This document shows, piece after piece, positions 12,706-23,580 of a stretch of DNA of 64,000 nt; position 1 is the stretch's first letter; each line of letters opens with the position of its first letter. The notes beneath the pieces are model-generated. The model was not told the DNA's origin, did no database searches, and saw only the letters and a list, made by a program, of their open reading frames with translations. The DNA is from Phymorhynchus buccinoides (Eukaryota > Mollusca > Gastropoda > Neogastropoda > Raphitomidae): assembly GCA_017654935.2 (NCBI GenBank), contig CM065684.1:63973094-64037093 (forward strand), given 5' to 3'. The position numbers and the translations under genes were made by a program.

Positions 12706-15700
12706 ATGGAACGGTCCGTTTCAAACTTTCTTCTGGTCTTGGTTCTAAGAACAACACTATTGCACCTCGTCACCTCTTCGCCCCTCGTCCAGGCCCCTTG
12801 GGGGGCTCTGCAAGGGGTGGTAGTGGAGGGAGATGGAGGGAGAACGCTGGTGGGGTACTTGGGAGTACCCTACGCCTTGCCTCCCGTTGGGGAGAGGAGG
12901 TGGGAAAAACCTCTCCCTCACCCTGGGCTTGAGGAAGGAGAGGTGTTCAAGGCGGACAAAATCATGCCAGCTTGTCCGCAGGTGAGTTGCCTTTGCAAGA
13001 AATGTCATGTGATAATGTTACAGTGGAGTACACTTAACTCAAAACGGGATAACATGAAACATTGGTGAACGGACAAAAAACACTATTATTTTCACAAATA
13101 TTGGTTAACGCACCAACATCTGTTTGAACGGACAAAAGCTCCTCTTTATTATTTTACACAAAATGGTTATAACACAAAAAAATCTTTGTCCCCTGAATTT
13201 CGCATTAGGATGGAAGTTCAGTTTAACGTCGCGTATCGGCTTTCGCCATGTACGACGGGCTGAACAAACCAACCAGGGTATAAACAAAAATTTATGTTCC
13301 TGAATCACTGTTTTAGCCAAAAGGCAAAAAGGCCAAAAGGCCGAGAAGTGATCAGAATATGAACATAAAATTTCGCATTAAGAGTATTCCACTGTATTTA
13401 TAGACCCCTAATAAGGAAATATGCAATCGGCAATAGGCCTACTGTGGTCATTTTTTTTAAACATTCTCCCTTGTTCTGATTTCGGAAGCTTATAAAAGTC
13501 ACAGAATGCTGTCGTAACACGAATGGAATATACTTTATCATCATCATCATCATATAATAAAAAGCCAAGTGTCCGTGTGTATGTGTGTGTGTGTGTGTGT
13601 GTGTCTGTCTGAAACACAAAACGGGCCTTATAACTCCGCCGTTTTTTGACCGAATCGCTTCAAATTTGCTGTGAGCCCTGATGGCAACGGCAACCGAGGC
13701 GGCCGTGTCATTTGCACGGTTTGGCAAATGCGCGAAACGCGTATCCGCCGGACTTTCGGCGCCCATATCTCCGGCATTTCTCAACCGATTGCCTTCCAAT
13801 TTGGCAGGTAGATGACCGGGGACGATGACTATTGGTGTGCCTAACCGGAAGCGAATCGGTTCAGAAACGCGCGCGCTATACGCGGCTTCACCTTTTTACG
13901 AATAACTCCGCCGTTTCTTAACCGAATCGCTTCAAATTTGCTGTCAGGCTTGCGATGGCCCGGGCAAAGCCTGGCAGCAAATTTGAAGAGAATCGGGAGA
14001 GAGCGTCACTCTCAGAGCAGCACCAACGGGAAACGGGGCCTTATAACTCCGCCATTTCTTAACCGAATCGCTTCAAATTTGCTGTACTCAGCGTTACCAG
14101 TACTTGGCGTTACCGTTACTAGGCGTTACCATTACTAGGGAGAGCGCATCACTCTCAGAGCAGCACCAACTGGAAACGGGGCCTTATAACTCCGCCTTTT
14201 CTTAACCGAATCGCTTCAAATTTGCTGTACTCAGTAAGGTGCGGGGGGTAGTAGAACGGGATGAGTGAAGAAGATGGAAGGAGGGAGAGAGACAAAAGTA
14301 ATAATAATATTTCGCGGACCCGGCGAAACCAGTACTCAGCGTTACCAGTACGTGGCGTTACCAGTACGGTGCATTGCCAGTACTAGGCGTTGCGCTAGTA
14401 CTTATAAAAGTCACAGAATGCTATCGTCACACGAATAGAATATACTTTATACTTATAAAAGTCACAGAATGTTATCGTCACACGAATAGAATATACATTA
14501 TACTTATAAAAGTCACAGAATGCTATTGTCACACGAACTTATAAAAGTCACAGAATGCTATCGTCACACGAATAGAATATACATTATACTTATAAAAGTC
14601 ACAGAATGCTATTGTCACACGAACTTATAAAAGTCACAGAATGCTATCGTCACACGAATAGAATGTACATTATACTTATAAAAGTCACAGAATGCTATCG
14701 TCACACGAATAGAATATACATTATACTTATAAAAGTCACAGAATGCTATTGTCACACAAATAGAATATACATTGCATTTCGTGATGGCACGTGAAAGATA
14801 AATATACAAGTGGATCTCTCTTTGGACTCTCTGGAGCTCCATCTGTCTGTTCAGTGTCTGTCTATATCTGTAACTCCATCTGTCTGTTCAGTGTCTGTTT
14901 GTCTGTCTACCCTCCCCCTCTCTCCACTGTGTGTGTATCAGTGCGTGCGTGCGTGCGTGCATGCATGTGTGTGTTTGTCTGTGTCTGTGTGTGTTTGTCT
15001 GTCTGTGTGTGTGTGTATTTGCATGCATGCGAGTTCACTGTGTGTGTGTGTGTGTGTGTGTGTGTGCACTGCGTGCATCCTTGCGTGCCTTGTTGTGTGG
15101 TGGTCTTAATGTGTCGAACACGTCAGTCTCACTGTTTCAACAGTATGTGTATCACAACAGAAAATGTTTCTCTATTTTCGATGCATTGACGGATGTCATG
15201 TTCACAGGCGCCTATGTTGATTGGACCATCAAGGGAGATAAGCGAGGACTGCCTGACGATGGACCTCTACGTGCCCCGTGACGTCATTGATGATGATGAC
15301 GTCAGAGATGACATCACTCCTTGGCCCGTCATGGTGTTCTTCCATGGAGGGGGGTTCATCATGGGGGATGCTCCTTCTTACAGGTAATCATCATCATCAT
15401 CATCATCATCATCGTTGTCATCACCATTGTCATCTTCATCATCATCGTTGTCATCATTGTTTTCCTCCTTATTTTGTTCCCCCTCTTCTTCCTTATCATC
15501 ATCATCATCAACATCAATATCTCCATTGAAGACTTAACTGACATATAGTGCGCACACACGCATACATACACTGACACACAATATCTCCATTGAAGACTCA
15601 ACTGACATATAGTGCGCACACACGCATACATACACTGACACACAATATCTCCATTGAAGACTCAACTGACATATAGTGCGCACACACGCATACATACACT

Positions 15701-18434
15701 GACACACAATATCTCCATTGAAGACTTAACTGACATATAGTGCGCACACACGCATACATACACTGACACACACAGTGCGCACATATGCATGCGCACCCAT
15801 ACATACACATATGCCCTTTCTGTTGTCTCTATGTCTTTGTGTTTCTGTGGCTTTTTCCCTCTCCATATCGCATTCATAATACACCTATTTCCATATTATG
15901 ATATACTACTACTTATTATTCTCTCTCTCTCTGATTCCAGGCCCAGTAAACTGGTGTCAGACGGTAAAGTCATGGTGGCCGTTGTCCAGTATCGGCTGGG
16001 AGCCCTGGGCTTCCTCACTTCAGGTTGGATTCAGTTTGAAATATGTCGCTTGAAAGCCGGAAGTACTATAGTCTATCAGACGTTTTCATTACGTTTTGTG
16101 ACAATGCCTTCTGGTTCTCACCCAACATCTGAAGTAGGCCGACTAATGAAGACACAACATTGTTTGATTTAAAAAAACAAAAAACTATTTAAAGGTGGAG
16201 AACTACATTGCTGGATGAAAGCCTGAAGATACTTTCACTGAAAGAGTACTTCTTCTTCTTTTGCATTCCCAGGCCATAATGGATGAGGTACGTATGTGTC
16301 CGGTTTTCAGTTGTCACTGGTCTCCCTGCTGCATTCAGCAGACACATTCCGATTTTGGAGGAGCTCAAACGAGAAAATTAATTGGAGTTCTTCTTCTTTT
16401 TTTTTTTAAATAGCAGAAGTCAGAAAAATAGTGCATGACAGTAAGAAAAAGAAAAGTCAAAGAGAGTGATAGATTAGAGGAAGTTCCTGCACGGAAATTT
16501 CAGAACTGAGAGGGTGGGGGAACTACTTGTATTGAAAGACCCCCCGGGATACCCATGGGGAGAAACTTGTGGAGGGAGCGGGGTTGTCCAGCTCCCTGTA
16601 TGGAGGCACGACTGACGAGGCATTCACCCACTGCCGCCCCCCAAAAAATGTAGAAAAGACAGACACTACCTTCTGTTTTTGGTTGTTTTTTTGGGTGTGT
16701 TTTTTATCTGTCAAAATATTTCCAGGTGACGCCGTCCTCACAGAGAACCTGGGTCTGTGGGACCAGGTGCAGGCCCTCAGGTGGATCAAGGACAACGTGG
16801 AGTCCTTCGGGGGGGACCCTGGCAGCATCACCCTGTTCGGGGAGTCCGCAGGGTCCATCAGTGCTGCCCTCCACATGGTGATGCCTCCGTCCAAAGGCCT
16901 GTTCCACCGGGTCATCATGGAGAGCGGGCCTCCCCAGGACGTCATTCAGTTCATCGAGATGTTCGGAAGGTAGGTGGGCTAAGGCAGTGATTGCTCTACG
17001 AATTTTGAAAACAATTAATTCAGCGACAATGCGCCCCAACAACCGGTGTCAAAACCAGTCCCAGGACCCCCCCCCCCCAGTGAAAACCACAATATTATAG
17101 CCTTTGTTAAACAATTTATCAGTCCTAGCAAAACTTTATCAGTCCCTGGGACTGACAGGTCAATTGTTTTCAGTATTTTGGTATCCCAATCATTATTGTA
17201 CTTATAATTGCCAGTAAACGCGATCACTGCAAGCATGTGTGCTCCTTGTTCTACAAGAACAGAAATATAGTGCTGATGGGTGTGTGCGTTTCTCTGTATA
17301 TGTCTATGTATTTTTGTCTATGTCACATCCGGTAACCCCCTACACAAGACTTGAGTAGTGTGGACAGCTGAAATGAGTACTTTTGGTGCAAAACGTGGAG
17401 TCCTATTCATTAAAACTACCAGATACTGTTCACTGAAACTGAGTAACAGTCAAGAATTAAAGAGCATTATTATCAATTTTGAAGAGTATCATGCTATTTG
17501 AAAAGAGTAGAGTAACTAGGTCTGCTATGTGTATGCCCGCGCAAGTGTGTGTGTATGTGTGTTCGCGCGCATGTTTGTGTCTGTGTGCGTGGGACGGGAG
17601 GGAGATACTTGCATGCGTGTAGAATATGTTCCGTTTGTCAAAGCCTAAACTACTGAATCAATCACCATGAAAACTGATGGCAGAATTGTCCTCTGCTGAT
17701 GTCTTTTGTTTCAGCTTTCATTACCCACGGATCCTGGAATACACTAACAACAAAAGTGGCTGGTTGTTCTTTGGTGCAAAACTGAAGGTAGGGCATTTTG
17801 CTGCAGATCAGTCAGCATGACCACATTGTATACTCTCTTAACGTGTTACAGGAAGGAGGTGTTCAAAGGTTTCGCTGATCTGGTGGGGTGTGAGGGGGAG
17901 GGCAGTGATCAAGTCCTGCAGTGTTTGAAGCAGCAGCCCCTGGATCTGCTGATGAACAAATCAGCTGACTATCTGGCCACCTCACCTGTGCAGAACTACT
18001 TCTTTCCTGTCATTGATGGTGAGGAGACAATACAAATACGAAGGATTTAATCAGATTTTAGGCCAAAGCCCCTATCTGATGGGGGCAAATACATCATAGC
18101 TACACATAATTGGCACATTGTTACCAACACATGCATAAACAGTATGGAATATGGATATTTGACACATCAAGCACTGTATCATAGATGTGACAAAAAATAA
18201 CAATCTAAACTTTCAAAGATTAACTGACATCATTATGTATCTTAAGTTGTCACATTTCGTAATCGTCTTAAAGCTTCATAAACAAACAAAGCTGTATTAG
18301 ACAATGCCTTTTCGCTTCTACATGACATGAGTAAATTGAATCCAAAAAGACATGGGTATTTATATTTTGACTGAATAAATTAGTTTTGTTTTCAAGTCAT
18401 GAAGAACGGGACAACAGAACATAAAGTGATGGTC

Positions 18435-18481
<47 letters not shown>

Positions 18482-18498
18482 TCTAAGAAGTGTGAGTG

Positions 18499-18533
<35 letters not shown>

Positions 18534-21404
18534 TATTACTGTGTGTGCCGTTTTTTAAATGTTTATTTGATATGCTTATGCTTTCATACAATGTTTGTGA
18601 TCTGAATTTTCAGCGCAAAAGTTATTCATTTTCAAGGTGTATTGATTCAACTATTTGTGGACAAAATTAATGATGATTGATGAAGAAAAATAATGCAGTT
18701 ACCAGAGGGAAAGACTGGGTCGAGAAACATAGCTAAACTACTTTGAAAAGTGTGCGTGCGTGTGTGTGTGTTTTACTAATCCTAACCCTAGTTTTTTATC
18801 TCTTTAATTTGAACAAGTTCAGTCTTTTTTTTTAACCTCTCTTAAATTCCCAAGGTGATCTCATCCCTCGTCATCCCAAAGATCTCATCATGGATGCAGA
18901 CTTCGTCAGAGACAACGGCGTGGGCAACATTGACGTCATCACGGGCTTCAACCAGCACGAGGGGGCCACCATCCTGATCGTGGAGGCCCTAGGCATGCTG
19001 CCAGAGGAGACACTGCACACTGTGGAGTTCTTCCGCAGTGTGGTCGACATGTGCTTTGGATTCACAGGGATGAAGGGAAACGATGTCTTGAAAAAGGTAG
19101 TCTTTGAAATAGAAGACACCCCCCCCCCCCCCTCTCTCTCTCTCATCTGTGGAGTTCTTTGTCTTGGAGTTTTGTGCTGATGATTTGTTGTCATTAATCC
19201 TAACCTTTTGTAGTTTTTAGGCAGAAGGCCTGGATCTCTTTAATTGTGAATTCAAGTTGTCTTTTTGTTTTAACTTCACTGGGGATGTTTTGAAAAAGGT
19301 GAAAGTTCTGAGTAAATGACACTGACCTTTTTCTTTCCCTATCTCACTGCAAGTACTTCTCTCTCACCTTGTCTCCCCCTCTCTGACATGTTTTGTCTCC
19401 CCCTCTCTGACCTTGTCTCCCCCTCTCTGACCTTGTCTCCCCTCTCTGACCTTGTCTCCCCCTCTCTGACCTTGTCTCCCCATCACGGACCTTTCTCCCC
19501 AGCACTGAGGGGGCTCACCCTCTCTGATCGTGGAGGCCCTCTGACCATGCTGCCAGAGGAGACACTTGTCTCACACTGTCTGAGTTCTTCCCCTCTCTGA
19601 CCTTGACATCCCCCTCTTGGACCTTGTCTCCCCCTCTCTGAACGATGTCTTGAAAAAGGTTGTCTCCCCCTTTGAAATAGAAGTCTCCCCCCCCCCCCCC
19701 CTCTCTGTCCCTTGTCTCCCCCTCTCTGACCTTGTCTCCCCCTCTCACCTTTGTGGACCTTGTCTCCCCCTCTCTGACCTTGTCTCCCCCTTTGACCTGA
19801 ATCCCCCTCTCTGACCTTGTCTCCCCCTCTCTGACCTTGTCTCCCCCTCTAAGCACAGGAACTACAGAACATAAAGTGATGGTCAGGAGAGAGAGAGAGA
19901 GAGGAGGAGAGGAGAGAGAGAGAGAGAGGGAGGGAAGAGGGAGAGAGAGAGGTGGGGAGATGGGGAGAGATGAGAGAGTAGGAGTGGAGACTGTCCTTGT
20001 CTCCCCCTCTCTGACCTTGTCTCCCCCTCTCTGTCCCTTTGTATCCCCCTCTCTGGATCTCCCCCTCTCTGAACTTGTCTCCCCCTCTCTGTCCCTTCTA
20101 GTATGTTATCTCTGACCTTGTCCCCCTTTGGCTCTCCCCTCTCTGACCTTGGATGTTTTGAAAAAGGTATCCCCCTCTGAGTGACCTTGTCTCCCCCTGA
20201 ACTTTCTCCTTTCTGACCTTATCTCCCACTGCAAGTACTTCTCTCTCTGACCTTGTCTCCCCCTCTCTGACCTTGTCTCCCCCTCTCTGACCTTGTCTCC
20301 CCCTCTCTGTCCCTTTAGTATCCCCCTCTCCCCCTCTCTGACCTTGTCTCCCCCTCTCTGACCTTGTCTCCCCCTCTCTGTCCCTTTAGTACCCCTGTCT
20401 TCCTTAGGTCTATGTCTCAATCTACAGTGTTGTAAAATAATGATTTATTTTACGTTTCAGTATTTCACAGCTTATGCCACACAAGACCAGTGAGCAGGAA
20501 ACAGTGGGCAGAATACTTTTGCCTCAGTGACTTTAATTAAAGAGAAACCTTATGTCCACATTTTAAGGTAAAATCAAACAATTCATTTCTCAAGAATTTT
20601 AACTGCCCAACATCTCCCACCTGGAAATGACATGTATTGTCAGTTATAATAATAATTAAAACAAATCACCACCAACAATAACAATCAAACCCAAAAAAAA
20701 GAATAAAAACAAAAACAGAGTTTAATTTCTGCTAAAATCTGACTTACTGCATTCTCACATTCATATAATTGATACTAACACTAGTCATAGGGCATCTAGT
20801 TATGTTCAACCACATTATTCATTTTTGTTCTTGAATTGTTTTTGTTTTTTTGTTGTTGTTTTTCCAGACCATTGAATTCTTCTACCGAGGAGCAGACTTC
20901 GACACCAACATCTCTCACTCTCTCCGCCCTCTAGTCGACCTTTACGGGGACTGTCTTCTAACGGTGCCCACCATCGAATGGGCGCGCCATTTAATGAGCA
21001 ATATGCAACAGAAACGGGCACGTCACTACGTGTATGTGGTGGACCATGACTTCGCCTGCAATGCCCAAGGGTTGATGCCCGGGGCACATCACGGAGACGA
21101 GTTACTGTTGCTGTTTGACGTGGGGGCATTTCCACCAGATGCCATTCATGTGCCGCTCAACAAGACGTTCATTTCTGAAGAGGAGGAAACGCTGTCCGCT
21201 CAGTTGGTGCAGTTGTGGACCAGCTTTGCTAGGACCGGGTGAGTTGTGTGTTTATGTAGGTGGGTGGGGAGGGAGAGATGGAGAGAGAGAGAGAGAGAGA
21301 GAGAGTTCAGATGGTTAATCGCGTGGGTAATCAATTGGGTGTATGTACATGAAACACGTTCAAGAATCTGTCAAATACAATTAATGTTTTGTGACAAGAT
21401 TAGT

Positions 21405-21458
<54 letters not shown>

Positions 21459-22402
21459 TAAGAAGAGCGTTTGGAAATAAGATGCTTAAGAAAAGACATC
21501 AGGGCTCATGTGCGTGTGCATGAATGTGCATGTGTATGCTTACCACTCTTCAACTAGAAGGCATTTATACTGGATCTTTAGTGCTGCAGCCTTGGGGATT
21601 GATTGGCCTTTGGGGACCTTCCTTTATGCTAGCTGTCATCGAGTCCTCTTGACGGAAAGTGGAGATGTACTCTGGGCAAAGCTTATTTGCTATAAATAAA
21701 CTATTCCAGCCTGGACTTCGAGAATAGCAGTCCCCCCCACCACCCCGCCCTGTGGGGATACCGGGGGGTCTTGCATACAGATAGTTCCCCCCACCTTCTG
21801 GAAGTTCTGTGCTTCTAACTTCCTCTAATCTGTCACTCTCTTTGACTCTGCCTTTTCCCTTTGCTTACTGTCATCTACTTTCTGCCTAGCTGATTCATTC
21901 TCTTGTCTTGTTTTCAAGAAACTCTTTACAACAAAGATTTTCTCCAGCTGCAGATGGACATGCTGGGCCTAACTATTTCCTATTTAGGCACATAACGCCA
22001 GCATGACACATCTGTGCTCATAATTGACAGGAATCTGAGCGATCAACTAAGAAGAACAAAAAAGAAGTCATCTCCGATATGTTGAAGTCATAATTGGACA
22101 CGACCGACTGGTAGTGCACACCACACACATATTGTTCACGTCTTTCTCCTTGTATTGTGTGCAGCATACCCAGTCTACCAAACTCCCCTGAGGGAATTGA
22201 GTGGCCAGAGTTCACAGTGGAAGACCAGCACTATCTTTCCTTCAGCACCAGCCCTGCTGTGAAGTCTCTGCACGGGAGCTACAGCCAGCGCACTGCCTTC
22301 TGGAGAACGCTGCTGCCACAACTGCAGGAGCTCACCCCCAACACACAGCAGCAGCTGCATAGCCACACCCAGGGGAAAACAGCAGCAAAAGAGGAGCTCT
22401 GA
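12706..22402 (+). CDS. Type-B carboxylesterase (cholinesterase-like), nine coding exons
   Basis: Secretory-pathway serine hydrolase of the COesterase family that hydrolyses carboxylic esters; the natural substrate cannot be told from sequence. Coding exons: 12706-12981, 15208-15383, 15941-16023, 16726-16969, 17715-17787, 17856-18018, 18855-19096, 20868-21238, 22165-22402. All borders are GT-AG and phases agree (1866 nt, 621 codons), a normal family length. Residues about 1-25 form a signal peptide ('[16 protein letters not shown]'). Then come '[17 protein letters not shown]', 'SEDCL' (Cys107), HGGGF (138-142, oxyanion hole), GESAGS (nucleophile Ser219), 'GFNQHEGA' (acid Glu374) and 'GAHHGDEL' (His494). 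The protein ends KEEL, a KDEL-like ER-retrieval motif. The start is chosen as the first ATG after an acceptor at 12690, so a 5'-UTR exon is expected upstream. Exon 6 uses the second AG of 'caggaag', since only that keeps frame. Subfamily (esterase versus non-neuronal cholinesterase) is unresolved. Confidence 0.93.
13491..13537 (+). repeat. Left-hand unit of the 14399-14775 minisatellite, separated by a Helitron-like insertion
   Basis: 'cttataaaagtcacagaatg' followed by '...cacgaatggaatatacttta' is one unit of the array that resumes at 14399. The array is split by the element at 13538-14398. Confidence 0.85.
13538..14398 (+). mobile_element. Non-autonomous Helitron-like element, copy 1
   Basis: Begins TCATCATC..., with 'aataaaaagccaagtgtccg' and a TG microsatellite near the 5' end, and ends '...gttgcgCTAG'. 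It sits exactly between A and T of a minisatellite unit: 'atacttta' on the left, 'tacttataaaag' on the right. The uninterrupted sequence 'atactttatacttataaaag' is present at 14447-14466. TC start, CTAG end, insertion between A and T and no target duplication are Helitron hallmarks. The inside holds tandem ~110-140-bp segments with 'ccttataactccgcc' and 'cgcttcaaatttgctgt'. No Rep/helicase. Located in esterase intron 1. Confidence 0.85.
14399..14775 (+). repeat. ~58-bp minisatellite in esterase intron 1
   Basis: About eight units, full form ~58 bp with 'acttataaaagtcacagaat' and 'gaatagaatatacattat'; two shorter units lack the 'agaatatacattat' end. The array began to the left of the Helitron-like insertion. 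Confidence 0.9.
15385..15510. repeat. (CAT)n microsatellite right after esterase exon 2
   Basis: CAT/CAC/GTT trinucleotide tract that begins at the donor of exon 2 ('cag|gtaatcatcatcat'). Confidence 0.9.
15519..15774 (+). repeat. 64-bp tandem repeat, four copies
   Basis: Unit of 64 bp beginning 'atctccattgaagacttaac' and ending 'cactgacacacaat'. Copies differ by a C/T at 'gactcaac/gacttaac'. Located in esterase intron 2. Confidence 0.9.
16413..16562 (+). repeat. Interspersed repeat in esterase intron 3
   Basis: Shares 'gtcaaagagagtga' + 'agattagaggaagtt' and 'gaccccccgg' with the minus strand of intron 8 (21729-21890). A dispersed SINE-like or MITE-like repeat; ends not defined. Confidence 0.65.
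18437..18530. repeat. (AG)n tracts in esterase intron 6
   Basis: Two AG runs preceded by 'gaacataaagtgatggtcag'. That leader plus AG run recurs at 19866-19945 inside the intron-7 mosaic. Confidence 0.9.
19189..20400 (+). repeat. Mosaic of a CTCTCTGACCTTGTCTCCCC-type repeat with shards of exon 7 and its flanks
   Basis: 19189-19310 resembles intron 6 before exon 7 ('aatcctaacc', 'atctctttaattgtgaattcaag') followed by the last bases of exon 7 ('gatgttttgaaaaaggt'). From 19360 a ~20-bp CT-rich unit dominates. Embedded are pieces of exon 7: 'gatcgtggaggccct' and 'atgctgccagaggagacact' (about 19526-19566), 'gagttcttcc' (19581), 'aacgatgtcttgaaaaaggt' (19640) and intron 7 'tttgaaatagaagt' (19671). 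A further piece near 19866 matches intron 6. It has no open splice-ready copy of exon 7. Confidence 0.8.
20401..20867. other. Remainder of esterase intron 7
   Basis: AT-rich intronic sequence ending in a T-rich tract and 'tttccag', the acceptor of exon 8. No repeat family recognised. Confidence 0.7.
21413..21453. repeat. (AG)n microsatellite, esterase intron 8
   Basis: About 20 uninterrupted AG units; a shorter run lies at 21281-21305. Confidence 0.9.
21729..21890 (-). repeat. Interspersed repeat in esterase intron 8
   Basis: Inverted relative of 16413-16562. The two copies could pair in the pre-mRNA across exons 4-8. Confidence 0.65.
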
Positions 22403-22479
22403 ACAAACTACACCGTATTTGACGACTTCTTGATCTTGTACCTGGGTGAATGATTGGGTGATCATGTTTTGTGTGACTG

Positions 22480-22562
22480 CGTGTGTATCAGTGAATGGAA
22501 GCGCCTTGAGTGTAAAATAATTATAGAAAGGCGCTATAGAAATGCTATCAATTATTATTATG
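22480..22562 (+). repeat. LINE-type 3' tail relic
   Basis: 'aagcgccttgagtgtaaaat' and 'aggcgctatagaaatgc' followed by ATT units form the same kind of stem-like tail as at 45770-45850 and 54530-54603. It lies directly behind the esterase stop codon, in the presumed 3' UTR. Confidence 0.6.
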
Positions 22563-22706
22563 ACTTCAAAATTACCACAAAACACTGATGGTCTCAAGCT
22601 TTCGATATGTTATTTCACCTTTTCATCAGGAAGATGAGTTTACGAATCACAAGGTTAGTCATGGATTATGATGACATCAATTATTATTGTTATGTTATTT
22701 GTGTAG

Positions 22707-23212
22707 CACAACTGCAGGAGCTCACATCTAACGCACAGCCACAGCAGCAGCTGCGTAGCCACACCCAGAGAGAAACAGCAGCGACAGAGCTGAGAACAAA
22801 CTACCACATGTAGCACACAGCCACAGCAGCAGCTGCGTAGCCACACCCAGAGAGAAACAGCAGCGACAGAGCTGAGAACAAACTACCACATCTAACGCAC
22901 AGCCACAGCAGCAGCTGCGTAGCCACACCCAGAGAGAAACAGCAGCGACAGAGCTGAGAACAAACTACCACATGTAACACACAACAGCAGCAGCTGCGTA
23001 GCCACACCCAGAGAGAAACAGCAGCAAAATAGCTGAGAACAAACTACCACATGTAGCACACAGCCACAGCAGCAAGCTGCGTAGCCACACCCAGAGAGAA
23101 AGAGCAGCAAAAGAGCTGAGAACAAACTACCACATGTAACACACAACAGCAGCAGCTGCGTAGCCACACCCAGAGAGAAACAGCAGCAAAAGAGCTGAGA
23201 ACAAACTACCAT
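22707..23212 (+). repeat. Tandem copies of the esterase terminal coding segment (~82-bp unit)
   Basis: Starts 'cacaactgcaggagctcaca', matching exon 9 at 22318-22338, then repeats the segment that encodes the last ~25 residues and stop, with 'ctgcgtagccacacccagag' and 'gagaacaaactaccacat'. Six or seven units spaced 79-83 bp ('ctgcgtagcc' at 22751, 22833, 22915, 22994, 23077, 23156). All copies have lost the parental stop and KEEL ('gagctgagaac' replaces 'gaggagctctgaac'). The first copy follows a plausible acceptor 'tgttatttgtgtag'. Confidence 0.9.
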
Positions 23213-23580
23213 ATTTTCCGGACAATGAGGTGATACTTTTTTCCTCAGACTACGACCCCTGCACAGGGCTCCCAGGGACCCCCATTTGGGGGTCTATGAA
23301 GCACTAAAATTCTACTGGACCCTCTAAAAGAATGCAGGGGGTCCCAGTGATGCACTAGAAAAATTCTGTTTAGCATTCGCAATGCCACTGGGACCCTCTA
23401 TCCCGCCTCTAGGACCCTCTATAATGTAAGCGAAGGAGTCCCTGGGACCCCTTGTTTTGCGGGACGATTGGGAGCCCTGCCTGCACCTTATAATATGACT
23501 AATAAAATAGTAAGAAAATATAATAACAGAATCTGAAAGTTTGAGAGGTGTGCCTTGTTATAGTGCGAAAACTACAGTAT
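23212..23580. mobile_element. MITE (family M1, copy 1), interrupted by a hAT-like MITE
   Basis: Left 'taccatattttccggacaat' and right 'atagtgcgaaaactacagta' are imperfect inverted repeats. Interior 'gacccctg' and 'cttataatatgactaata' match the intact copy at 24096-24262. TA flanks are plausible as target duplication. Confidence 0.7.
23265..23478. mobile_element. hAT-like MITE, 214 bp, nested in M1 copy 1
   Basis: Ends AGGGCTCCC and GGGAGCCCT are perfect inverted repeats. Flanking 8-mers ccctgcac (23257-23264) and gcctgcac (23479-23486) agree at 7 of 8 positions, as an 8-bp target duplication would. Removing the element and one duplicate restores the host order seen in M1 copy 2 ('gacccctg.gccttataat'). 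An 8-bp duplication and a short G-rich TIR point to hAT. No coding. Confidence 0.75.

Noticed and set aside
16569..16973. 134-codon frame taken as a single esterase exon
   Set aside because: Sequence before 16726 is intron and repeat; conserved sequence starts at the 'tttccag' acceptor.
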